From: Nymphaea colorata | Taxonomy: Eukaryota > Streptophyta > Magnoliopsida > Nymphaeales > Nymphaeaceae | Assembly: GCF_008831285.2 (NCBI RefSeq) | Contig: NC_045149.1 | Location: 8,582,417 to 8,646,416 of the forward strand | Length of the DNA stretch: 64,000 nucleotides | Direction: 5' to 3' | In this document: piece after piece, positions 21,373 to 33,697 of the stretch | Layout of the letters: every line of letters begins with the position of its first letter | Numbering within the stretch: position 1 is the first letter of the stretch | Program-made: the position numbers and the translations under genes | Notes under the pieces: generated by a model | Told to the model about the DNA's origin: nothing | Database searches by the model: none | The model's input: only the letters and a program-made list of their open reading frames with translations

Positions 21373-24300
21373 ATGGAAGCATCGACTTGTTGCTTCCATG
21401 TCCTTCCCACGTCCACCCTGTGGTCTAGCTGCTCACCTTCCTCCTCCTTGTTCCCCTCCCCACCTTTCTTTGCTTCATTCCCTTCCCCTTCAAAGGATTT
21501 GTACAGTCAAAATTCTTTCTCTTCTTCTTCTTCTTCTCTCGCATTTGGCCTCCCTTTCCACCATGATTCATCCTGTTCCACTTCCTCCACCACCAACATC
21601 ACCAATGGGTCCCATTGGATTCACGCTCACAGGAGAAGGGCAAAAACAGTGATGTGCGGTAGGTCTGTTCTGGTTTCTACAGCCCCCTCCTCTGCTAGTG
21701 GTGCCGCTCAGGTGCCGGCTCGTGATGAGAACGGGGCAGCAAACCCACTAGGCCGGAAGGACGTCGGAAAAGGCGTGGTTAAGTGGGTATCCCAAGCTAT
21801 GAAGGCCATGGCGTCCGAGTTGGTGTCTGCGGAGATTCAAGGGGAGTTCCAGGAGGTTAGGCAGAGGATGGGAAGCGGCATCACGTTCGTTTCCCAAGCT
21901 CAGCGTTATCTCAACGCTATTCCGATGCCCAAGGGCATGGAGTCTGCCTGCCTAAAGGCTTCCACACATTATCCCACCCTGCTCGATCACTTCCAGCGGG
22001 AGCTTAGAGACGCTCTTAAGAATGCATCCGAATCGTCCGGTTCACTGATTAAAGACTGGAGGAAGACAGAATCATGGAAGCTGCTCAAGGAGTTCGCAAA
22101 TTCAGGTTTAATCTCTTCATTTTTTACTTCTCAAACTTCGTTTCCGGAAGTCACGCCAACTGATTCCAATTGCCTTCCCCTGCTTGCGCAGCTCAGCATC
22201 GGGCTATAGTCCGGAGGTCTAATAAGCCCAAGATATTGCACAGTGGTTTGGGGATGGAGATTGAGAAGGCCAAGGTAATTCAGGAGAGAATTGACAAGTT
22301 CGTCGAGCAAATGTCTGAGCTTCTTCGAATCGAACGTGATGCAGAGCTGGAAGCTACCCAAGAGGAGCTGAATGCAGTGCCCAATCCTGCAGACGAGAAT
22401 GTGGATCAGTCGAAGCCAATCGAATACTTAGTCCGCCATGGACAGGCTCAGCAGGAGCAGTGTGACACCCTCTGTAACCTAAGTGCAGTTAGTTCTTCTA
22501 TAGGTACGTTGGCTTTTCTTAACCAGTCAGCTTGAAATTGGTGTTTTTTTACACCAATCTAGAATTTCCGTCACATTCTACTTCTTGGTCATTGATATTG
22601 ATTCTGCTTTCTTTGAATTGATTCCAATACTACATTCTGTTCTTAACCAACAAGCGTTTGTAGGTTCTGTGGTATAAAATGGAAGGTCTCTTGCATTATA
22701 CAGGGCTAGGTGGAATGCATCTTGTGTTATTCCAAGTGGATGGTAACCATCGGTTGCCTCCTACCACTCTTTCTCCTGGAGACATGGTGTGTATCCGTGT
22801 GTGCGATAGTCGGGGCGCCGGTGCAACATCTTGCATGCAAGGCTTTGTCAACAGCCTGGGAGAAGATGGCTGCAGCATCACTGTGGCTCTTGAATCTCGC
22901 CATGGGGATCCTACCTTCTCCAAACTTTTTGGTAAAAATGTGCGCCTTGATCGAATCCACGGATTAGCTGATGCACTTACATACGAGGTATGGTATGATT
23001 GATACTGCTTCTTCTATTTCTTGTGCTAGTCTGGACAGGAAACTATTAGAGCGACATGAAATCTGTAGCATGGTATCATGATTATCATCCCCTTGGACAT
23101 ATCGTAGCTTGTTTTGTAGTTAGCGTGTCTGTTTACTCTCTCTCGTTCCTTCTGTGTGCGCCCTCTTGTTTTTGCTCTTTAATTATTTTATTGACGATCC
23201 TACTGCTTGAAGACTCTAAATTGAATTGGTTTTGTAGTCTAAAACATGGCCTGACATTTCTGAAAATGTAAAAGAAATGCATCTTCCAAACAATACACAC
23301 ACGCTTATAGAGTGCGTGAATGGTGGCTCTAGTTATTCAGAGTGACTCGCCTCACTCACAACGACTGTTCAATCCATTGTAATAGACGGCTGAGAGAAAA
23401 ACAAGGAGAAAAATGTATGAAATAATACTATATGACGAAAATGCGCATCACGTTTTTCTCCTTGTTTTTCTTTCGACAATCTATCACGATGGATCAAACA
23501 ACCCTCTTAAGTCACCATTCAGTTTCCCTATATTCTTATATATTTGCGTGTGCGCGTGCGTGTCTATGTATGTATGTATGTATACATAATCTGTTTGATG
23601 TTGCAAGTCTACAAGATGAGCTTTTGTAAAGTATGTAAAAGAAATGTATCTTCTGAACACAATCTCTACATAGAAGTGTGTATGCCATTTTGCTCTGCAG
23701 AAGTATCACCACACGCATACACACACCCATGCATAACAAGGCACTAGATTATGAACAACAGTCATGATAAGCCCGACTTAGTCTATCTCTCACATTCTCT
23801 ATCTTTCTTTCCTTAATGTGATTTAATAAGGAGATGAAGATCGATCTAGACACAACAGTCAGGTTATTAGGATTGGCCAGGTTCTAATTTCCCTATATAT
23901 GCATGTGTCTGAGTGTGTATGCACCATGTCATATCTTATTTAGTGGATGGATCCTGTGATTGCAACTACTAGTAGGACCCGAAGTGTATCTCATAGCTGG
24001 ACTTTCAAATTCCAGTTGCCTATGCTTTCTTTTTCGTGTGTTAACTGCTCTCTTTCACAAACTTTTTGAAAATACAGAATTGAAAAGGTTTGCTCAAATA
24101 TAACATGCTTGCCAAGTCATCTTAAATTTTTCAATTCAACATTTGATTTTCTTCTCTTCTTGGACTATAAGTCAAAATAAGTTGACTTAGAAAGTTAGAA
24201 GTGACTGCATCAATCCCAAGTTTTATGATTTCCATGTAAAAGTATTTATCTCCAGATTACCTTTTTCATGGCTCTAAATGGTGAACATTTGTTCTTGATA

Positions 24301-27300
24301 TGGATTTAAAAGATATCCAGTACACAATTTATTTAATGACAATTATGATCTTAGAAGACTCATTATAAACTTATGTTTCAATGTTTCCTCTAACCAGCTG
24401 TTCTGTTATATTGTATTCTTTTGCAGCGAAATTGTGAAGCATTGATGCTACTTCAGAAGAATGGATTGCATAAAAACAATCCTGCTCTGGCGGTTGTTGC
24501 TACGTTGTTTGGAGAATCTGAGCATATTAAATGCCTTGAGCGGAATAATATGGTAAATTGGGATGAAGAATCTAGTTTGAATGAAATCCTCAAGGGAGCT
24601 GGGTATGACGAATCCCAGTCAAGGGCAATTTCGTTGGGTCTGAACAAGAACAGGCCTGTTCTGATTATTCAAGGACCTCCTGGTACGGGGAAGACAGGGT
24701 TGCTCAAGGAACTGATTACACTTGCTGTTCAACGTGGGGAACGAGTGCTTGTAACAGCACCTACTAATGCTGCTATAGATAACATGGTAGAGAAGCTTGC
24801 TTCTGTTGGGCTAAACATTGTTCGTGTTGGAAATCCAGCACGGATATCTCCAACTGTGGCCTCTATGTCCTTGGGAACCATTGTCAATGACAGACTTGCA
24901 GGTTATTTGAAAGAGTTTGAGCGAAAGAGATCAGATTTGAGGAGAGATCTTAGGCAATGTTTGAAAGATGACTCATTGGCATCAGGCATCCGTCAGCTTC
25001 TGAAACAACTAGGAAAGGCACTTAAGAAAAAAGAGAGGGATACAGTAAAAGAAGTACTGGCTAATGCTCACGTTGTTCTGTGCACAAATGCTGGTGCGGC
25101 TGATGCCTTAATCAGGAAGCTAGACAAATTTGATCTAGTTGTTATAGATGAAGCTGGACAAGCAATTGAACCATCTTGCTGGATTCCCATGTTGCAGGGG
25201 AGACGTGCAATTTTAGCTGGTGACCAATGCCAGCTTGCACCAGTAGTTTTATCCAAAAAAGCTCTAGATGGTGGACTTTCAGTTTCTCTAATGGAAAGAG
25301 CTTCAAACTTGCATGGAAGTCTCTTAACCACCAAGCTAAAAGTCCAATATCGGATGCATGATGCAATAGCAAGCTGGGCTTCAAAGGAGATGTATGATGG
25401 GCTCCTACAGTCTTCACCCACTGTGGCTGCTCATCTGCTTGTAGATTCTCCATTTGTCAAGGTATGTTCCCATATAAATTCTGCCCTGGAAAGTGTAAAA
25501 TATTGTCCTGTTTCTGCACAAACATTATCTGTGCAGGGGTATTCAGACTTTCTGTTGCATGGATTGGAAATAGAAATTTGGACATTATTTCTTGCCCTGC
25601 TATCTGTTAAGCCTGAGTGGATCATGCATGGGAACCTAGCTGGAACAGCAAAATTTGTGTCTCTCCCTTAAGAAGCTAGCCCAAGTGGATAATAAGAGGG
25701 TTATAGATATGGAAATGTAGGTTCATGTTACTGAAGAATAAAGAGCACAAAAGGCATCCTCTATTTTTTTGTCAAAGGACAAATTGCATATTGCCCCTTT
25801 TTCATGATTTAGTGATATTAATAACCCTGGTGATGACAGATTTAACATTTAGAATTTCTCCATCTAAGGACCTTATAATTCAACTTAACTTTCTTTATAG
25901 CTTCTTTAAAAATCCTTGAAACAACTGAACTCTCTCTTCCTGAATTTGTGATGTGCCATTCCTACTTGCATAGCAACTGCATATTTATGTGGTGTAGACG
26001 AAATCCCGTGTCAGTGTCTACCTGTGAATGAAAACAATGTTTCTGCATGCATGCATACTGGAAACATTTTAGATAAGCATGTCCCATAGTGTTATATGAT
26101 ACACTTTCACCACAGATATGGAAACAAAGTAGTTTGCAACTTTGCATGTTTGTGACTGAAGGGATAAGGGAACAACTTAGATGCACTAAGAGTACCATGG
26201 GAATCAATTCCTTTCTGTTTCAAATAAAGCAAACAGAGCTTTATATGAATCCCATGCTTTCATTTTAATCAGCAGGATCCGTTAGCAGCATCTCATCTGT
26301 GTCAACAAGTTTGCCTTGTATTATTATACTTTCTTCTGCTTGAAATGAAACATGAGTTGTTTTCAGGCTACATGGATAACAATGTGCCCTCTGCTCTTGC
26401 TTGATACACGAATGCCTCGTGGTAGTTTGTCACCTGGCTGTGAGGAGCATCTTGATCCTGCTGGAACAGGTTCCTTTTACAATGAAGGAGAAGCCGATAT
26501 TGTCCTGCAACATGTATTTTCCCTCGTCTCTGCAGGTGTGTACCTTAACCATTTTTGGAATGGTACCACACGATAATGTACACTTGCAGCTAAGATAAAT
26601 ATATATATATATATATATATATTATGATAAATCATGCAAAAATCTTTTCCTTAAACTCTCGTGTTGTTCACAGTCTACTGCATGCATGGACCCATAGGAT
26701 GGTTAGTGGCACTTTCAATATAGACGAAAGGAGAAAATTTGGGAATGTCCTGCAAGTCAACATGGGAAAAATTTTATTTTCTTTTACATCTTATTTTAAC
26801 CCCGTTGAGCCTTGTGTGTTAATCTCTGTATTCATGTATGCTCTATGACAGCCTTATTCTCCATTATTGTGAAGGATTTTTATCATTTGATGCTTACCTT
26901 TTGTGTTTTTTTTTTTAAATTTTGCTTTGTCCAAAAGAAAAAAAAATGATTTCTGATTAATCTCTATTTTTCCAAATGGGATGTGTTTACAACATGTGTT
27001 GCAATGAAAATTATGATGCATGTAAGAAGACGGCCAGTAACAGAAAACTATGTAGACTGAGGTGTTGAAGTTCCTTCTTCATTGTTTTGACACACGAAAT
27101 ATACCTTTAACGGTTCAATCCAATTGCCATCAGCTTTCCCAGTGAAAATTTCTACTACGTATCTTCTAACTCTGTCCTTGCTATTGCACTATGCTTGATC
27201 ATTGCCTGTGACAATGGCACATCCCTGGATATTGTAGGTTACTGTAGTGTGGTATTTGAACAATTTCACTTTCTGTACAAAGATACCATTGATTTGGTTT

Positions 27301-28081
27301 ATTTTTGTAGATTAACTAGGTAAATCACATGCTAATGAAACGGACCCTATACCAAGTCTGCGACATCTTTCTATAAATGCACCATCTTTATTTTTTTTTT
27401 TTTCCTCTTGCACCTGAAGTTCTGCTGTCATCTTATGTTTTTCCTTTCTGACTTGTTTGTAGGTGTGGCTCCTACTGCTATAGCAGTTCAGTCTCCCTAC
27501 GTTGCTCAAGTGCAGCTTCTAAGGGACCGACTCGATGAACTGCCAGAGGCCTCAGGTGTTGAGGTTTCCACCATAGATAGCTTTCAAGGTCGAGAAGCTG
27601 ATGCAGTTATTATTTCAATGGTATGACTATTGAACTCGTCCACCTTTTATAAAGGATAGTTGTCACTATAAGACGTTCAGATCCACTTCCCCATTAGTTA
27701 GTCAACAAATAAAAAAATAAAAATTTTACTTGCTTTTCTTTTTCCAATTTTCATCAGAATTTTATGCTACGTCTGTGATTCTGAAAGTAAAGGTTAAAGG
27801 GAGGAAAAAGGAGTGCAAATAATCTAAATAGTGCCTATGATCAGTTTCATCAGAACATGTTTTGTAAACAAGTATGGATTAAAAGTGCTTGGATTTTATG
27901 TGTACCTGCTTTTAAGCATGAGGCAGCTCATTTCTAAGATGGACGTGAAGGAGTTGACTATCATAGTTTCATCTAATGGGACTCTTTTCTTCATTTTGAA
28001 GAATCATAATTTCCCACAAAGTAGTCAAGCCAAAATTAATGACAGTAAGAAATGTGAATTTGGAAACCATTGTCACATATA

Positions 28082-28129
<48 letters not shown>

Positions 28130-29074
28130 AAGAAAATATCATTTATGCCATGTAATTATTAGTTAGATGTGTTAATGGACATTGAAGTGTAAACCTACTA
28201 TTTTCATCCTTCTTTTGCTCGTTCACTGCTTTTTATTTTTGTTTCCTTCCTTCTCTAGTCCCTTTGTTGAATTTTCTTATTGCCACTTGAAAATCTTGTA
28301 TTATTAATAATAATTATTTTATTATCAACTATTGTGATCATTTCTCTCTTAGGTATTTGGGGTTCGCTCATGCATGCACAAATGCATACTGCAACAGAAC
28401 GTTTTTAACCCTAGGATTATTTGCCCAAATCATTGCTTGTAGACAAATGTTCATATTCAGTGTTCATATTTCCATTCCTCACACACACAAAAACCTACAA
28501 ATAGAACAAAATTTGCACAGGCCTTATGGTTTCCACACTCAGATAACTGTGGTCTTGAAATTGTTAAGAGTTAATTGTTACTCTCCTGCATTTTGGCAAA
28601 ATTTCCTTTTTCATGATGTAAAGAGAAACTAAGAAAATTTGAAACGATGATGGAAGAATCAAAGTACGTCACTTGATACCAGATAACTCATCACTAAATA
28701 GATTATCTTCTTAAAGACATGCATATAATTCTCAGAAGGCTTCTAGATTTCTAACTGATTGTTGCTTTCCCGGTCATTTGTTTAACTTTGTATTTATTTG
28801 TTGCACTAACTGCATTTTGGCACCTATCTAGGTCCGGTCAAATGCTTTAGGAGCTGTTGGGTTTTTAGGTGACAGTCGGAGAATGAATGTCGCAATAACA
28901 AGAGCGCGAAAGCATGTGGCAGTTGTCTGTGATAGCTCCACCATATGCCATAATGCATTCTTGGCAAGGCTCCTGCGCCATATCAGGTCATTCGGAAAAG
29001 TGAAAAATGCAGAACCCGGTTCTTTTGGCGATTCTGGACTGAACATGAATCCGATGTTGCCTTCAATATCATGA
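21373..29074 (+). CDS. Plastid-targeted SMUBP2/IGHMBP2-like superfamily 1 helicase
   Basis: ATP-dependent nucleic-acid helicase of the Upf1-like group. Exons: 21373-22105, 22192-22503, 22704-22987, 24427-25461, 26367-26535, 27463-27620, 28832-29074; all phases agree, giving 977 aa, close to the Arabidopsis homologue (AT5G35970, from memory). Landmarks: Ser/Pro-rich transit-like N terminus (about 1-90); DNA-entry domain with GLGGMHLVLF and LPPTTLSPGDMV (exon 3); Walker A GPPGTGKTG at about 526; APTNAAIDNMVEKL; Walker B VVIDEAGQ at about 684; QYRMHD; then DSFQGREADAVIISM (exon 6) and RRMNVAITRARKHV, AVVCDSSTICHN (exon 7), the domain 2A motifs. Every helicase motif is present. ATG 21373 is the first in frame and supplies the plastid-type leader. 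Introns 3 to 6 are long (about 0.8-1.4 kb); the first two are under 210 bases. Confidence 0.93.
26599..26622. repeat. (AT)n microsatellite in helicase intron 5
   Basis: About 24 bases of AT dinucleotides. Confidence 0.9.
28086..28124. repeat. (CA)n microsatellite in helicase intron 6
   Basis: About 19 CA dinucleotides without interruption. Confidence 0.95.
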
Positions 29075-30860
29075 TCCTGCAGCACTGCTACACTTCTATT
29101 ACCTTAGTACAGTAAGTAATGTTCATTTCATCGTCATAGTAGCTTGCTGCTCCAAAGAAATGGCTCAAATATCTCAAATTTTATGGAAACTCTTTTGCTG
29201 TCTTTACCTGTTTTGTAAACCATCATATTGATGGGATTCAAATTTCAAACTGTAGAGGACAGCTGAGATGTATATATTATTTGTATAAATTTTGTAGGAG
29301 AAAATGCATAATCCAAAAAGGAAAAAAAAGGAAGTATCAAGTTAAGGGAAAGCATTTGAAAGACGTTTCTTTCTTCTTGCATTTACGATTGTCATTTGGG
29401 CATCTGTACGGATCCAATGCGTTATATTGAGTTACTTGCCAAATGAACATCTCGTGTAAGAACCTCATTAAGAAGGAACCTTTCCACCATTCTCCCCTTG
29501 AATATACTAAATGACTGCAAGTGCTGCCAATGGTATGGATCCAAATACAGGAAAGGAGTGTTGAATGCCAAGCATGAAGGATGGTCTGCTCTATCGATGA
29601 ACGGCTGTAGGAGGGAAAGGCCCCTTACTATTTTATTAACAACGAGACCATGGACTAGTGAAAATGTGTCTAGACGAACATATGAACAAATGAATTAGAT
29701 CGGAATTGAGAAAAAATATATAAAGAATAGGTAGAGCTATACAGAAATTGAAGATCATGAACCAGCTACGGATCAGAATCTTGAGGTCCCCAATCTCCAA
29801 CTCTCCCCCTAGGAATATCAAGGAGAAGAAAGACTGTCCCAAAAGAAGTAGAACCTCCACTTGCAGTTAATAAATAGGTACAGGAGCAGAAAATAAATTC
29901 TTCATGAAACTGAGGCCATAAATGGTTGGAGAGCACCACACGGATGAACCTCAAACTTACTTCAGAAAGCAAATCATTCAGAAAATTCATATAAAGAAAT
30001 AAGAATCCATCAATCCCATCAAGTATAAGCAAATCATCTTTCGTTCCGTCTATTACTATGTTAGGATTGCAAATTCTGCTTCATTCAACAGCAACAAAAA
30101 ATTTCCACCAAGTTGGCGATCCAGCAAATAAATGGTAGCTCAACTTATGACTTTCTATGGTATCCAAGGATCACTAGTGATTTTTCCTTTAAGTTCGGCT
30201 ACTTGATTGATCCACTTACTTCTATTATATTGATATTATGGCAGAAACCAATAGAGCTTTTGCACATTTTCTTTAATCCATGAATAGGATCAAAACCTTA
30301 CTTCATGGTATTTTCACGATATTCATGTTTGTTATTCATAAGCAAGCCCCCAAAAAGGCTTTAGTTGCTCCATGATTTATGCTTCATTTTTCTTTTCATT
30401 TGCTTCAAGAAACTACCAATTCCAATTTTTTTTTTTCTATAGATTATTTTCCGAGATGTGTGTCGTTGAGGTTCTCTTGATGACTCTTTCCTTGAAGAAT
30501 CTAATAAATATGAATGCAAGATTAAATGTTGTGTGGTGTGCAGCAAATTTTCATGTTCCTTCTGCTTGTCCTAGATTGGAAGATCTCCTGGAGGAGAACA
30601 AAGGAGGGTGATGGTTGTTTCAGGTTAAGATCTCCAAATGAAATCATAAGGATGGATTAAAAGGATACAACCAAACCCGGTGATCATTAGATGCATATAC
30701 ACAATTTTAAAGCACGTTTCACGGTTAGTTTACATGTTCATGGGAGAAACTCACAGCAAGTGTATCCGGCACGTTCAGTATTCGTCAACCAGCTAATCAA
30801 CCACGGTGAATCCACTAATGTCGCCAAAACAGTAGGCGCAGCAAGAGTTTCTAGCGCGTG
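29075..30860. other. Intergenic DNA between helicase and JmjC genes
   Basis: Holds the 3' untranslated region of the helicase gene and the promoter of the JmjC gene; both genes point the same way. I see no convincing gene. A minus-strand open stretch at 29766-30032 has no family resemblance. No clear TATA box stands before 30861. Confidence 0.5.
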
Positions 30861-32582
30861 ATGGAAGAGGAAGAGGCGCTCCGTGGGCTGTGGGAGGAGG
30901 TGAGGGAGGTGAGCTTGGGGACAACGCCGGCGGTGGAACGCCTGCAGTGCCCGCCCTACCCACTCGACTTCCTCCGCCACTTCGTCTCCCCTAACAGACC
31001 CTGCATCATCTCCAACGCCATCTCACACTGGCCGGCCCTCTCCCACAACCGCTGGACCAACGACTACCTCTCCAACGCCCTCCGCCACTCCACCGTCTCC
31101 CTCCACCTCACTCCCAGTGGCCGCGCCGATGCCCTCGCCCCCATATCCTCTTCCTCCTCGGACCTCTGCTTTGCCTCCTCGCATGTTGAGCGCATGCTCT
31201 TTCCGGACGCCCTCAGCCATGTAATAGCCAGCAGCAATGGCGGCGGTTTGGTGGCCTACGCGCAGGAGCAGAACAATTGCTTTATTTCCGAGTATTCTCC
31301 CCTCGTCACCGACGTTGAGACCCACATCCCCTGGGCGACGGAAGCTCTTGGTTGCCTCCCTGAAGCCGTTAACCTCTGGATCGGCAACCATCTCTCTCAC
31401 ACCTCCTTCCACAAGGACCACTATGAGAATCTCTATGCCGTCCTCTCCGGCGAGAAGCACTTCCTCCTCCTCCCACCCACTGACGTCCATAGGATGTACA
31501 TCAGAGACTACCCATCTGCTCGCTACCACTACTCTAAGGTCACTCAATCCTTCTTCTTCCCTTCCCTCGCCCAGTGTTCTCTGGAGGATATCCCAAAACT
31601 GAGGTAACTTGGGAAGTAGCATGGTAACCTATCTGATCAATTGATGGGGGTTTGCTCTGGTTGTCAGGAGAGCGGAGAGTTCACGCTGAAGCTGGATGAA
31701 CCGTTGAGGTATGTGCCCTGGTGTAGCGTGGATCCTTACCCAACAACAGATTGCCTGAGGCAGGAGCAGATCTCATTGTACCCACGATACTACAACGGGC
31801 CTGAACCATTTTCTTGCACTGTGAAAGCTGGGGAGGTTCTTTATCTGTAAGATAGCCTTCCTCTTCGTCGTCGCTTGATTCTTCTTTTTCACCATTTCAT
31901 TCTGAATTTCCATCACGCATGTCGCCGTGTGAGACAGAGGAAGCGTCGATGGACCAATGGGAACATCAAGTATATGATCTGCACCGGGAGTTTCCAGTTG
32001 GCATCGTGAATCATTCTCACGCTTGAGGAAATGTTGGATATTTCGGGATGTTCTGTTTATCCGGAAAAAATACTTTTCGCCGCGTTTAATACGATCAGCA
32101 ATCTGGATACGATGGTTCTTCGAAAAAATATATATGGAAAATCAAAAAACAAAAGCATGCTTTGTCGAATTAAGGTCGCGCTAAAATATGTATTTCATGA
32201 GGAACTGGTTTATTTGAAAAGCTTTCATCGTAATTATAGCAGCTGCAGAAAATCACATACTAAAATCATGTTACGAGAAGAAAAGAAAATATACCAACAT
32301 GTTTCAACCAAACCATGGAGACTAAGATTATGTCGTGTGTTTTACAGTCCAAGCATGTGGTTCCATCATGTAAGACAGACCCCCGATTCAGAGGGACGGA
32401 CAATTGCTATCAATTACTGTGAGTGTTATCTTTTGTGTTTTTTCAGCTCTTCTGTGGATTTATGTGACGAGACTCACGCGCTCCGATTGGTTAGTGAAGA
32501 TTTATGTGCTTTTTTGACAGGGTACGATATGCAGTTTGATATCAAGTATGCATACTTCAACTTTTTGCAATCAATTGGGTGA
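30861..32582 (+). CDS. JMJ32: JmjC-domain hydroxylase, JMJD7/JMJ32 type
   Basis: 2-oxoglutarate/Fe(II) dioxygenase. Animal JMJD7 is a lysyl hydroxylase; Arabidopsis JMJ32 is reported as an H3K27 demethylase that represses flowering at high temperature. Exons: 30861-31538, 31668-31846, 32348-32418, 32521-32582, giving 329 aa (JMJ32 is about 345). The cupin core shows VNLWIGNHLSHTSFHKDHYE with the HxD pair at His184 and Asp186, GEKHFLLLPP, RYVPWCSVDPYP, VKAGEVLYLPSMWFHHV with the distal iron ligand at His292 or 293, RTIAINY and WYDMQFDIKYAYFNFLQ. The Exon 1 end is chosen by homology: AAG|GTCACT at 31538 joins YHYSK to ESGEFTLKLDEP. A stronger donor, GAG|GTAACT after 31603, keeps frame only with an acceptor before 31673 and adds about 20 residues. 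ATG 30861 is the first in frame. The gene converges on RUS1. Confidence 0.92.
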
Positions 32583-33697
32583 TAAACGAATCTTGAGAAT
32601 ATCTGCCACGCTGCTTCACAGAGAGATTTTGTCAAAAGAGCAACTGTCATAGCAGCAGACATTAAATTAGTTGTGCCATGACAAGAACGAAGACCTGCAA
32701 ACGCATGATTTGCAACGAGAGTTCCTAATCGTGTCCGGGAGTTCCTAATCATGCCCGAGAGTTCCTACAATCAGCGAAGTGGTTTTTCGTAGCTAAGTCA
32801 GCCTCGTGGTTATTCGAGGCTGCCACAGGCGAGTCGTGGAAACAGATGAGTCCTGCAATTTTGATTATTATTTTTTTAGCTCTTGTACTTTGGAGAGGAT
32901 AAAAATGGGAATTATGAGGATTTTTTATTTTTCTAGCTCTTGTACTTTCGAGAGGATAAAATGGCGGCAATACGAGGATTCAGTTCTGTTTTACAAAGAA
33001 ATAAAATTTGTGAACCACCCAAAAAAAAAAATCAAGATACAAAAGACTGGCAGAAATACTCGTTCTCTATTGCTTCTGTTAGTTTCCTTACAACACTCAG
33101 AGACCAACAACAAATTGCAGTTGAACCTGTTGCTAGTTTAGCAGGTTGTGTAAGACACAAGAATCTCTGTTATATGTACCCTTGCTTGAAACTGTTAATG
33201 CAGACTAATAAACAATGATCAGTAAAGTCCCAATCACCACTCCTACCAAAAAATGGACTTTCCTGATGGAGGACAAAATTGAGATGCACGGCGAAGCTAC
33301 ATCTTGTCTCATTTTGTATCTGCAGCTAACTAATTGAGATTGTAACCTTTCACGAAGGAACTTTGTCGACTGAAGAATGGTCCCGTTTTGCATCTGCAGC
33401 TAACCAATTGCTCTCTTTGCTTTCATTAAAGAACTTAAACAACTGAAGATGACATTGGGGCTGATAAGTTGCTCTGTTCCCATCAGGAACTAAATAATCC
33501 TTCCTGAAAAGAATATAAAAATGAGCTGCATATGGTTAGAAATCCACTCATTATAACCAGCCATTATTTTCTGTCCTCACCTCCACAATTTGTAGGAGTG
33601 TCACATGCCAAAATTTGGCTTGACGCATGGCGTAGCAGGTGAAGGAGTAGGTGTAACATTGTTAGGCTACAGAACCGTCTTCAGTTGCAAGAACTGT
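32583..33697. other. Convergent intergenic region between JmjC gene and RUS1
   Basis: Only about 1.1 kb separates the two stop codons. It contains a diverged direct repeat of about 60 bases at 32874-32990 (TTAGCTCTTGTACTTTGGAG and its partner CTAGCTCTTGTACTTTCGAG), another short one at about 33313 and 33388 (ATCTGCAGCTAACTAATTG), and an AATAAA at 33207-33212 that could end the JmjC transcript. Confidence 0.55.

Noticed and set aside
21028-21652. Plus and minus open frames before and across the start of the helicase gene
   Set aside because: They overlap the 5' untranslated region and transit-peptide exon in other frames, with low-complexity Ser/Pro content.
30858-30860. GTG start three bases before the ATG of the JmjC gene
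   Set aside because: Plant nuclear genes start at ATG; 30861 is the natural start and gives the normal family N terminus.
31023-31622. 199-codon minus-strand frame opposite the JmjC exon 1
   Set aside because: Gly/Val/Glu-rich mirror of the coding exon, with no family resemblance.
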